Below, in pieces: positions 48,455 to 59,048 of a stretch of DNA of 64,000 bases. This DNA is from Epiperipatus broadwayi (Eukaryota; Onychophora; Udeonychophora; Euonychophora; Peripatidae): positions 6,402,811 to 6,466,810 of the forward strand of contig JAQFVV010000013.1 in NCBI GenBank assembly GCA_028023455.1, given 5' to 3'. The notes below the pieces were generated by a model. The model did no database searches. It saw only the letters and a program-made list of their open reading frames with translations, and was not told where the DNA came from. Both the position numbers and the translations under genes were made by a program. Position 1 is the stretch's first letter. Every line of letters begins with the position of its first letter.

Positions 48455-51400
48455 CGTTTTCTGCATTCATTAAATATATATATTTTCGTGTTAATCCTGG
48501 TTTGTGTTGAATTATTAGTTTCTAGTTAATATTTAGAATTATTTTCTTTAGCTAAGAGCTTAGCATTAATAAATAACTATGATAATGTAATAACTGGGCT
48601 ACTCCGTCCTCGATCATCATCATCATTCTGATCTTATGCTCTACCGCTTTGCTTTGCTTCTGGGCACGGATTTAAAATAATTTTACTGTGTCATCAGAAT
48701 TGTTGTTCATTGAGTCAGAGATTCGAAGAATAGGCAAATAGGTTAGAATTCAGTACTGCTCCAGACCTGTGTATCTCGAGCATGATTGGATTCGAGGTCC
48801 TTTTGCTTAGGATTTGAATCTTGTTAAATGAGCATACTATTTTGACCGGTACAGTATATGTATATATATATATAAGGTTTTCCAAGTTTCAGATTTGTTT
48901 TTCATAAAGAAATAAAATAATAAAATTGATACATCTCGCTATATCTTGACCTACTTAAAAAGTTAAGAATAAAAACAGATTTTAAAATAAGGTGGAGTAA
49001 ATTAACTTGACCAAAGCCGAGGACTCCCTGTAAGAAAAATCAATAACAGCAGGAATCCCTGGGTTAGCCAAGAATATAGCAAACTAATTAAAAAAACAGA
49101 TCTGAAATAAAGAACTAAAAAACAGGTGGTTTTAGCTTTCACATTTTATATGTGGTAATGTAGACAAACACATGTGGTTAAATAAAAGAGGGGGCAAGAT
49201 CAGTATAAAGGCTTGTTGCAGCCATTTTGCAAATATTAAGTTTAAGATCAAGCTTCCTATAATCATTCTTATTGCTAAAGTTGTAAAATTGTTAACAATG
49301 AATATGATGGGTTAAGGAAGTCAAAAAGACTTGCTTTCTGGATTCCAAAGTTGGTCTACACAATGTGAGAACATGATGACAAATATCTGATGCTAGCAAG
49401 AGGATGCTAGTAAGAAGATCCTGAAGACCAACATTGAAAATCTATACATGAGAAAAGAACTTAAAGCGGTAACACTTCTGCAAATTTAAAATAAACATTT
49501 AAACTAAATCTCATAACTTATCAAAGCTAGCTAAAATTACTATTAAATGGCCAATATAATTTAAACTAATGTATCTTAAACTTTCAAATATTAATTCTTA
49601 AACTAAAATGTAAATTAAATTAGTTTACTATTTGATCTGTAAATCTTGCCTGATTTAATCTGATTTAATTTGATTTAACATGATCTAATCTGATTCAAGC
49701 AGAGTTAAACTAATTTATCCTAATTTGATTTGATAATTTAATATAATTTAATCTGTTTTAATTTCAATTTTTTTAACTAAGCAAAGTAAAGCCAAATCTT
49801 AGATTTCACTTGTGTGAAATTTTATTTATAATTTTATGTGCTTTCTTTTAGTTAAGTCTATGCCAATATTATTTTCAATTATTTGTTTACATATTTATGT
49901 TGTGTTTATTTAGAACTGCGTTTACTCATATTTAAATTAACTAGTGAAAAATGATTAGATGTTCTCACATGTAGATAATTTTGTATTTAATAGCACACAA
50001 ATGAAACTCCTTTCTGAAATGAGGAAATAAAGCTTAGTTTAGATATATAATTAAGCAATTATAAATGCTTAAAAATAGATTTGCATTAAATGAAATATAT
50101 GGTTAATATTTAGCTGAAGTGACTAAATACAGCATAAAGCTAGAATTTAATAATTATCCCAAAATATGCTGTAGCTTTCCTTATATATATATATCGTAAC
50201 ATAAATAACATGATCAAAAGATCCAAATATATTAAAATATCAAAAATCCAAATATTATAACTTAATAAATGAAAAAAAAAATTGTAACTTAAATGTTATA
50301 TCAAAAAGAAAAGAATTATAATGATAATACCTGAGTAGTGGCTATTAAACAAATGATCAGATTGATGAATTATCAATCATATTATGGGAACTAATAAGTT
50401 GGAAATAGTCATCAAAATTTATTAATGATCAAAGTATTCATTATCAATCAAAATATTGGTGGCTTAAATTCATCAATTTCTACTTAAGATCTTTAAATAT
50501 ATCATAATATCAATAATTAGAAACAATATTGCTTGGAGACTAGTCATTTCAGGTGTCTGGCCTATTTCAAACCCTAGTTAAGCAGGCATTGTATCATCAA
50601 TAAACAAGTAGAAACTATAAACAAATTATTAAGAACCAACTATTATAACTCAGGAAATAACATCAAGTGGGGGACTACATGGGTAACTCAATAAAATATC
50701 TTCTCAGATATACAGACAGTAGATTTTATCCACTTTCATCTCTTGGTTGGATATCAAGTGCATATTTAAGTAAATAACAAGTTAATATGGTCTAGCAGGG
50801 TGCCACTAGATTATCTGAACCTAGACACCATTATATCTTATAACCTTTTCACATGTACCAGGTTTGAATCCCTTTTTGGTACTTTATTTCTAACAAAAAT
50901 GGAGGATTTTACTTTTAGACCCATATCACTGTATACTCTAACATTTAGATAAACATAAAACATCCTTAAACTAAAGTGGAGTATAAAAATTCATCAGACA
51001 GAAATCATTTCCTAGATCTTAACATAATAAATGTGTTTCAATATCTTTATAAGTTTTATTAGCTCAGATTATACTATTAATTTAGGATGGCAATTCACTC
51101 TTCCTTGCACAATATAGATGATGGAATGGTGGTTATTATAATTATTCATGAATGTCAACTAAATACCATGAAATCACTATTTATTTAGGGCCTTTAAACA
51201 TTTATCTAGCTCATTAATTCAAAACGTGATGATGATGATGATGATAATAATGATAATAGTTCCATACACAGCTTTAGGACTAAGCCTAATCATAAAACTT
51301 AATTTTTAAAGAAAATAAAAACTATTGTTTAATCTTAGTATATCTAATTAAATCTTAAGTAATATTAACTATTGATGGTGAATGATCACAAGTAATAAAG

Positions 51401-51770
51401 AATACTCTCAATGAAATATATACACCTCATTTAATAAAACAATTTAACATTTATTAATGCATTACCAACATATACAAACAATTTAAAGATAAAACTAAGA
51501 ATTTATATGAATAATAATGATAATAATAACTGACTATTTTGAAATCATAATATTAATTTTAAGTTCTACCCCCTTCCTGTTGAATATATAATATATATTA
51601 AATTGGCTACCAAATTTGCTAAAGTTTTCTCTCCACAAGAAAAATATTTCATAAAAAAAATAAATAAACACACATTTGCACACATACTTTTATAATCTAA
51701 CATGTAAAGTAGTATGGTTAAGAAAAAAAAAATGTTACTAGAATCGGAAAAAGCGAGATTTCCAGAACAA
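48455..51770. other. AT-rich DNA, mostly unassigned, with small repeats
   Basis: No gene is readable. There are tRNA-like B-box look-alikes at about 48762 (GGATTCGAGGTCC) and 50864 (AGGTTTGAATCCC), (TA)n tracts near 48856 and 50185, and a GAT-rich microsatellite near 51226-51258. Confidence 0.4.
49650..49700 (+). repeat. 10-bp short tandem repeat, TGATTTAATC type
   Basis: About five decamers with the consensus TGATTTAATC stand head to tail from 49650, with weaker, spaced copies to about 49760. Confidence 0.65.
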
Positions 51771-51776
51771 GTTTTT

Positions 51777-52306
51777 CATTCCAATATCAGCCTTTCAAGC
51801 TAATTGAGCACACACCTTTGAGAGTGTTAAATAAATGAATACTCTCTTCTTCATTCCAAGATATAGCATTTATGCAGGAATAAAAAGAATCCCTCTTATT
51901 CCTACGACTCAAATTCTTTTATATGAGCAAATCTGATCTTCTGAAGAGAGCGTGAGTAGATTCTCACTTTAAATTACTATTTACGATGTTTATTGACTGA
52001 ATGATGCCGGTGTAATTACTTAGAATATACTAGACATCATTCTTACTGAAACTTAATTATGAGTAAATAAGCAAATATTTTATCTAGCGCCATGCTTGCA
52101 ATTATATTCCATTCCAATATCAGCCTTTCAAGCTAATTGAGCATGCGCCTTTGAGAGTGTTAAATAAATGAATACTCTCTTCTTCAATCCAAGATATAAC
52201 ATTTATGCAGGAATAAAAAGAATCCCTTTTATTCCTATGACTCAAATTCTTTTATATGAGCAAATCTGAAGAACTTCTGAAGAGAGTGTGAATAGATTCT
52301 TACTTT
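51777..52306 (+). repeat. Two direct copies of a roughly 195-bp sequence, 333 bp apart
   Basis: CATTCCAATATCAGCCTTTC opens both copies (51777 and 52110) and GAGAGCGTGAGTAGATTCT / GAGAGTGTGAATAGATTCT closes them. They are nearly identical apart from a few substitutions and a small indel. The spacer is about 139 bp. It could be a very small terminal-repeat retroelement, but the ends are not TG...CA, so a plain segmental duplication is as likely. Confidence 0.7.
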
Positions 52307-52799
52307 ATTTCTCCCCACTTCCCTCTAAACTACTCTTAAGATCGCTATTTCTTAAATCAAAACAAAAATAATCTAATATTTCTAACACAATATATGCCTA
52401 TTACTCTCACATTCATACCTCATTATATACATTAACAAGTTAATATATTACTGTGTATGTGTGTGTTTATCCCATTATAACTAAAATATTATTTAAAAAC
52501 AAAATAATAATACACACAAAAAAAATCTTTTATATATTAGCAAACATTTCATAATTTTAGATTCATATACAATAATACCCTTTAGAAAATAAACATTAAT
52601 AAGCTGGTTTATAATAGTTTTAGCATACATAAAATTATTACTCAAAGTTATAGCTATTATTATTGGAGAAAATTTTGTTTTCAATCAATTATGATTGTTT
52701 TAAAGTTCTGAGAAAAAAAAATATAAAACTTTACGGCTTAAATTTCACCCATTGTCTCTAATATCATAGAAGAAAATAGATAACAAAAATTCATATTAC

Positions 52800-53606
52800 C
52801 AGTCCAAAAGTTCAAACTTAGCTTGTTCAATGTCTATACTTTTGCAGTAAACAATTTCTGTGGTTCTCTGGAACTCTCTTTTTCTTGTTGAGGTTTATAA
52901 TTGTTTGATGGTGATGATTTGTTTCAGCAGGACCCATTTGGCAACTGGAACTTGTTTCTTCTCTTTCTGTTACACATAATTCTTCTAACAAATGGAGTAT
53001 ATCAGTCATTCTCCCATTTGCAATTTTACTGGGTTTAAATTCAGTCATTGGAATAATTATACTAGATGATTTAATACCTTATCAGTAGATTAATCATTTT
53101 CCTTCAGCTTTCAAATGCAGGTGATTGTTTTCTTTTACTTAAAATATTGCATTTCTTTCATTCATCAGTCATCAGATGTAGAATATTTTCAATTTCAGAC
53201 AAGACATTTTCTTTCTTTCCTATATGATGTGCTGGTTCCAAGAGGGCCTGGAAAAAGTCCAAGATGAGACCTGTATATTTTTTTAACTTGCCATTCTATG
53301 TTCAATCTTCAACAAAAAAAACTTTATATATATAAAAAAAAAGATTTTTAAATTGATATCTGGCAGAATTAAAACACTTGTCCTTCCTTAGTTTCAATAT
53401 TTTTAAAATCTCTTTTTTCTGATTTTTCCCAGATTAGTTTTATACTTGATTTTTTTTATTTTCAACCAACTCAATTTAATTAGCTGGACAGTGTGATCTT
53501 TTCTAGCTGCTTGTTAAAGAAAGACATGAAAATTCACACTACCATTCATTATAAGTATCACATCTGAAAATTTGAGTTTCCTTTTCTTTGATCCAGGATG
53601 AGACAT
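52800..53606 (-). pseudogene. Decayed ORF of unknown family
   Basis: Minus-strand frames give a plausible start MSHPGSKKRKLKFSDVILI at 53606. In changing frames there follow EILKILKLRKDKCFNSARY, LDFFQALLEPAHHIGKKE with NVLSEIENILHLM, and KPSKIANGRMTDILHLLEEL (from the 73-codon ORF at 53048-52827). The composition is protein-like and basic, and the frames fall in one order, as for a single coding sequence with several indels. I recognise no domain. It may be another retroelement's accessory ORF or a processed pseudogene, or it may be chance in part. Confidence 0.3.
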
Positions 53607-53619
53607 CTTAAACTAGAGT

Positions 53620-55030
53620 TCTCACCAAGCTTAAGTAATCTTTTTTTCCTTTAACACAAAATTGTGAAACAAATAATTTAACAGTTTTAACTCTTCTTTT
53701 TCAATATGTAATAATTGTAGATTTGTTTATGCAATATACACACACACTCATTAAATTATTTATAAAACAGGCCCATTAAACAATCTGAATGTTTTTTAAA
53801 AAATGTGATTTTAATATCTAAAATTAAATCCTTAACTTTCAAACCCCAAACTACAACTTTTAAACCCCAAATTATAATCATAGAAAAACGAAAATAGAAA
53901 TAGAATAAAATATTAGAATTTAGCAAATGTAAGTTAGCTTTGAAGAGAGTTTAATATTTGAAATATACAATGATAATTAAACAGCTACTACTCTTTTTGA
54001 GTTTTTATCAACACACAAACAAATAAAGAACATAACTGTTGACCCACTCTCTTTCTGTCTTAAGCTTTTAGAACTTGATCATGTAGGGTTTAAACTTGGG
54101 TGCCCTACAGCTTCCTTTATTATATAAAAATGTGATGATGATTTTCGTTCCACATTTTCTTTTATGCACATTACTACAAATTTAGCTAATGACTAAATTG
54201 TAATTAATTTATGTCATTATCTATATAGGCATTCATATATATATATATATATATATGAATGCCTATATAGATAACAATAAATTAGATTCATTATATTTCT
54301 TTAATAGCATAATTATAAACGCTAATTTATGAACTGATTTATGGTGGTTCTATAGAAGGAAACTAATGTTTTGCATCTCAATTTTATTATATAATAATGT
54401 AGTTAGTGGGGCAAATGTGTCCGTAGGAAGCATACATGTTCATGTACTTATAGCTGTATATTATCTTTTGAATGGGCTTCTGGTTTAATGGCCACCACAT
54501 CTCTTTAGTTCGGACAGCTCTCTTTTCACAATGGATTTTGGTTTTAAGGACCACATCATTACCTCTGCTTAGGACTGGATCACAAGCATCCAGATATCTT
54601 GATAAGCTGTTTGATCACCTGGACAAAAAGGTCTTTTCTACAGCAATGGGTATGGTGGAAAGGAACTGGTTACATGGTAACGAATTTCATAGCCAAGCAC
54701 ACATTTGAGATGCACTGACTCAGATTATGTATTTTATATACACCTTAGTATCTGAAGTCTTGCTATCCACCATCAGTTTATCCCTCTATAACAATATATA
54801 TTTCAGCTTTGATCTGAAACAGAATCTAATTTTGTAAGCTTATAATCTATATAGAGAAATGTGTACCAATTAAGTAAAATATTAGTTATGATTAATGATG
54901 ATCACTTCTGTGAATTAACTAAAGCAAATCTAAGTCCCAAAAACATAGCATAAATAAGACATAGATAATCATGAGCTAAACTTGAAATAAATTTGTAGTG
55001 CTGTAATAATAAGTCTCATGAAAATGTATC
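53620..55030. other. AT-rich DNA without recognised genes
   Basis: The 78-codon plus-strand ORF at 54472-54708 lies in a small G+C-richer patch but shows no motif. The hairpin at 54217-54274 is listed separately. Confidence 0.4.
54217..54274. repeat. Perfect 58-bp palindrome centred on (TA)n
   Basis: TTATCTATATAGGCATTCAT, then (AT)n, then ATGAATGCCTATATAGATAA is an exact inverted repeat. The similarity continues imperfectly outward for another 15 or so bases on each side. It would form a cruciform or hairpin. Confidence 0.9.
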
Positions 55031-55039
55031 TTGATAAAT

Positions 55040-55200
55040 TATAAATCATCATCACCTGTAAGTGAGAAAAATGCTAAATCTGTAAATTAAACAGCCTGTA
55101 ACTTGTTAAATCATCATCACCTGTGAGTGAGATAAAATACTAAATCTGTAAATTAAACAGCCTGTAACTTGTTAAATCAGAATCACCTGTAAGTGAGACA
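55040..55200 (+). repeat. 65-66-bp tandem repeat, about 2.4 units
   Basis: ATCACCTGTAAGTGAG-type starts at 55051, 55116 and 55182, and each full unit contains TAAACAGCCTGTAACTTG. The first two units are nearly identical. Confidence 0.85.
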
Positions 55201-55639
55201 AATTTGTGTCATTCAATTGTTTATTTTATTTTATTAGTTAAATTATGGCTTTTATTAAATTTGTTTAAAATATAACTCTGCTTAGTGTCTCAATTTTTGC
55301 ACATTATTCATTAGTTAATTATTAACTAGTACTTAGTTATTTATGAATCACACTCTAAATTTAATAATGTCTGTTGGTTGGGTCATATCTATATAGCTAT
55401 ACTTTAAATATGCCAATTTACATCATAGTATCATGTTTCACCGGTGTGCTACTGCCAGCATGTGAATTAAAGAAATACTTGTAGCCTCATATATGTCTTC
55501 CATAGGGTGATATATCCTTCAGTGTTGGTAAAGTAACTGAGGTGAGATTGGATTCAGGGTCTCAACAACCTCATTTCAATCAGCCTTGAGACTATTGGCT
55601 AAAACTCTGGATTTTGTTGTGTGAATGTACAAATATGAC

Positions 55640-56270
55640 TATTACAGTATATTAGAAGCAATGTCATCTCCAAGACTTCATGATCTATTTTAACTGTCAC
55701 CTGAAAAATCAATAATGCAGGTGTTCAAGTATAGAAAATCTGACTCTAGAATGGCATCATGATTAGGCCTTTCAGTATTAGAAACACATGATAGAAAATT
55801 GTTTGGCCTATTTTAATCTCAACCCATATTTGTTTTTGTGCTAGCTTTTCTGCTGTTAGCCATGGCAATCTGAATGGATTTTAGTGGTAGGGTCTTGATA
55901 TGGGGGTTTCGGTCAGAATCTCTTAGTAAAATTTGTCTGACACTACCAAAATCTGCTACCAGAATCTAACAGCACTCTAACCTCTATCATGGTACAGCTT
56001 TGCAAAATAAATGTGGGTGTTTCATCTTTCCACATACACATCATAATAGTGATTTCTCAATCAGGAATTTGGTTCATATTCCCCAGAGTCATTTTGTTTT
56101 CTTGAGGTGGAGAGCATAACCTTGAGTATCTTTTTAGTTTGCTTTTTCTGGAATGTGGGCATGTAATTACTACACTCTGGTTTTATGAATTTTACTTGAC
56201 TATGAACAAGGTTATTCTTGGCTTGTAACATTCTATTTTCTTATGTCCAGATATATGGAAAATTCCTTTG
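55640..56270 (-). pseudogene. Zinc-knuckle remnant and aspartic protease of element A
   Basis: The minus strand shows the retroviral-type protease active site in the phrase EVRVLLDSGS (DSG at about 55966-55958). In a shifted frame RLPWLTAEKLAQKQIWVEIK follows, then GQTIFYHVF, and then a possible remnant of the 'ILG.DF' end (SQIFYT). Upstream, near 56255-56225, HISGHKKIECYK keeps the GH-x4-C half of a CCHC knuckle; the first two cysteines are not seen. Order and spacing suit the gag-protease border. Frameshifts after DSGS kill it. Confidence 0.75.
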
Positions 56271-56399
56271 AAATGATTTTCCCTTCCATGGCTGGCATCA
56301 TTATTATTTTTTTCCTTTTTATAAAAGATGGTACTGGCAATAGCTTCTTTCTGGTGTCCTCATTGATAGGCTGGTGTTATTCATATCAATATTATTTAA

Positions 56400-57959
56400 C
56401 AACTCTGCCACCTTCTCAATGCTTCTGGCACTAGTACATAGCAACAATTGTTCTATTTTGAATGGTAAGTTTCTCTTGATAATTCATATAATTTTATGCT
56501 CTCACTCAGGTGTTAGGTGTGAGGCATCCTCAACTTTGCTGATGGCAAAAGAAGGTCTTTTCTGGAGCTGATTTGTACTTCTCCTGGAATAGCTGGTATA
56601 GCAGAGCCTCTTTACTATTCGTATTCCAAATATTCTTTACCAGAAGCATTTTATAGTTGTCAAAGGTGGATAGGGTCTGAAATAATGACTCGCACCACAT
56701 CAATGCACCTCTGTAAAGGGGACAATATGCAATAATCACTTTTTGGTGTATTAAAAAGTTAAGGCTTCTGAGACACTCTATGGGGGATTCATTTGTTGCT
56801 CCTTTAAATACATTCAATCTCACAAATTGGTTAATGGTGTTTAATTGGGTTGGTGTCCATGCATTTTATTCATATCCAGGGTACCTATCTGTGGAGTCAG
56901 CATATGGGTTTCAGAGTTGGTCAAAAAATATTCAGGAATAGCCCCTCTAAATTAAAGTTAAGATGGAAATCTTTTGACTCAGTATGTGATGTGGTGATGT
57001 AGCTTCCTCATGGGGGTTACTTATCCTCTGTGGGTCTTTGAGAGCAACTTCTAAGTGGTCTCCCCTACCATTTCATTCTCCCCTATTATTGTTTTAAATT
57101 ATTGAGGCAATTCTGGCTTATTGTACTTTAATGATTGGCACCCCTTCACACAGCTGAGACTTGATCACTATAAACCTTTGGTTTAATGTCTTGTCTATTT
57201 TGTCCACCCTATCTTGCATTTCAATGGGACTTTCCATCCGCTTCTCCATAGTAGTTTTGCCTATGACTGAGTTCATCTCTATTGAGGTTATTTTATTCTC
57301 AAGTCATTTAAATTGGAAATCTAAAGCTACTAAGGCTTCATTACATGACTCTGCCTCAAGGCTTTGGGTTGTGGAAAGTTGGTCCATTCTAGCATGAGTC
57401 TCCTGAAATTCTTTTGGACTTTGTCTTGCAGCTTCTCCTGTTCTGTCTTGCAGCTTCTTCTGTTCTGTTTGTATCACTTTTCTGAAGATCTCCTGATTCT
57501 TTTGCACTTCATTACATTTGACATTTAGTTGTCCAATGATGCTTGATTTGAAGTCTTCAAATCATTGTGGTATCTTAAATCCTTCTCTTTCATTTCATTT
57601 CTTAGGCTGTTAATGGCTAGATTCATCACTGAGTTGTCTTTTTGCATGTTATTCAAATTTATTGGTAGCTGTTCCATATCATCAGACATCCTAGTCTCAA
57701 TATCTTTCACTTTTGCCTTTATATCTACCCTAACACTATCAATATTTCCTTTTAGGCTTTCTTCCAGATTTATCATCTTATTATTCATTTCACTCTTCAA
57801 TCTTGTCTCCACACTACTCATGTTATTGATCACATCATTTAGCCTTGCTTTCATGTTACTATTAATACTGTTCATATCTTCCTTCATATTGTTCATATCC
57901 TCCTTCATACTGCTTATATTACTGTTTATCTTGTTCATGCTACCATTTGGTTCATCCAT
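56400..57959 (-). pseudogene. gag of element A
   Basis: The best start is the ATG at 57959. The first 144 codons (to 57525) are a long charged coiled coil made of short repeats such as MKEDMNNMKEDMNSIN. A frameshift near 57540 leads into QKNQEIFRKVIQTEQKKL and further charged helix (to 57304), then a stop. After poorly readable sequence, WTPTQLNTINQ leads into the capsid-type domain at 56823-56530: VFKGATNESPIECLRSLNF, then ALMWCESLFQTLSTFDNYK and WNTNSKEALLYQLFQEKY. The F.G..ESP.E.L and 'A..W...L' pattern fits the Retrotrans_gag family. The coiled-coil N-terminus is common in such gags. It lies about 0.7 kb inside the 5' LTR. Confidence 0.8.
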
Positions 57960-58649
57960 ACCATGCTCATTTCACTTTCTGTGATTTGCACTATCCCAGT
58001 TGTACTTGCAGTGGTACCTGATCTATAGCCTGTGGAGGCTGATCAATTTTGGACATAGACCCTCTAGTGATTTAACCTGTAAAGATCCTTCCCAATGCTA
58101 ATATCACCAGCACTATGTGATTCTTTAACATAACTCATCTTTTTATTGGATAGCTGTCTTCCACTTGTAAGTATCATGAAAAATTCTTTTCCAATAGTTA
58201 ATTATAAGGTTCCTTTTTGCCTTCTACATATCAATACACATATATGTCATAGGACATACTGCTGTCACCTCACCATTTAGTGTTTACTTAACTCATTCCT
58301 GTTTTATACTTTTATTGATATAGATGTTTTTAATGCCTACATTTTTAGCCTGTTTTCTACACATATCTCTTTTACTTTAGGTTGTTTTTATTGAAGAATT
58401 AATTATTTAGGGTCTCTGTTTATCACCTCCCTCTCATCAACTATTTATATTTAATATTTCATTAGATGCATCATTCCTTATGGTTAGGTGTATCAATCTA
58501 TTGCTACTCATATAAATCCATCAGGGTTATAGACATGTACAATTTAAGAGCAAAGCAAATTCCAAAAACAATTTTTTTTTGACATACCAGTTCATAGGAT
58601 GGACCTCCCTACATACTGTTATAATGCTCTAGATCTACTATTTTGAGCC

Positions 58650-58667
58650 CCAAAGTTGACTGTACCA
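58650..58667 (-). promoter_or_regulatory. Candidate primer-binding site of element A
   Basis: Three bases after the minus-strand end of the LTR (CATTACA) comes TGGTACAGTCAACTTTGG. It begins with TGG, complementary to a tRNA CCA end, at the usual distance. I do not assign the tRNA. Confidence 0.5.
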
Positions 58668-58670
58668 AGA

Positions 58671-59024
58671 TGTAATGATCCAGATTTTTCACAAGAAGAG
58701 AGGAACACATCCAACTACAATCAGACCTAGGATCTTCAGGTAGGATGCTGTGAATGATGCTATGAAGTAACTAACCAATGATCATATTCACATCCGAAGG
58801 GTTAGCTTTGGTTTACTCACTAAATCTAAATAAAAATTTAGGTTAGTTCATCCACACCTCACCCTTCTTTTGGATTCCATTATACCTCAGTATTTGAACC
58901 AGGGAGAATGTTGTCTTCATCTTTTTTCAGGGCAAATTTACTTTATATAGCAACTAAGTTTTCATTGACCTAAGATACATCAAACCCTATTGCTGTGTTA
59001 TGTTATAGTAATCTGTATGTGTGC
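58671..59024 (-). repeat. 5' LTR of element A
   Basis: It matches 40313-40673 in order. Its higher-coordinate side continues as TGCACG(CA)n(TA)n and meets LTR B2 at 59049. Element B probably inserted into this LTR or its flanking microsatellite. Confidence 0.75.
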
Positions 59025-59048
59025 ACGCACACACACACATATATATAT

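Larger units (their letters stand above)
40313..59024 (-). mobile_element. Ty3/gypsy retrotransposon A, old and interrupted
   Basis: Direct repeats at 40313-40673 and 58671-59024 enclose, in the correct minus-strand order, a primer-binding site, gag, a zinc-knuckle remnant, a protease, RT, RNase H and integrase. The order protease-RT-RNase H-integrase is that of Ty3/gypsy elements. About 10 kb of foreign DNA (roughly 45640-55570) separates protease from RT, so the element has been split by later insertions, including probable LTR D. All coding parts have frameshifts and stops. The two LTRs differ by roughly one base in five by eye, which makes this the oldest LTR element in the window. Boundaries at the higher-coordinate end are uncertain because element B starts in the adjoining (TA)n. 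Confidence 0.75.

Noticed and set aside
50790-50890. tRNA-like SINE with B box AGGTTTGAATCCC
   Set aside because: The B box is good but the A box and folding are poor, and no target duplication was found.
51226-51258. (GAT)n run as the 3' tail of an RTE LINE
   Set aside because: There is no RTE 3' sequence next to it, so it may be an ordinary microsatellite.
57565-57984. 139-codon hydrophobic plus-strand ORF that looks like a membrane protein
   Set aside because: It is the antisense of the coiled-coil gag repeats of element A. The apparent membrane segments come from the opposite strand's Met/Asn/Lys codons.
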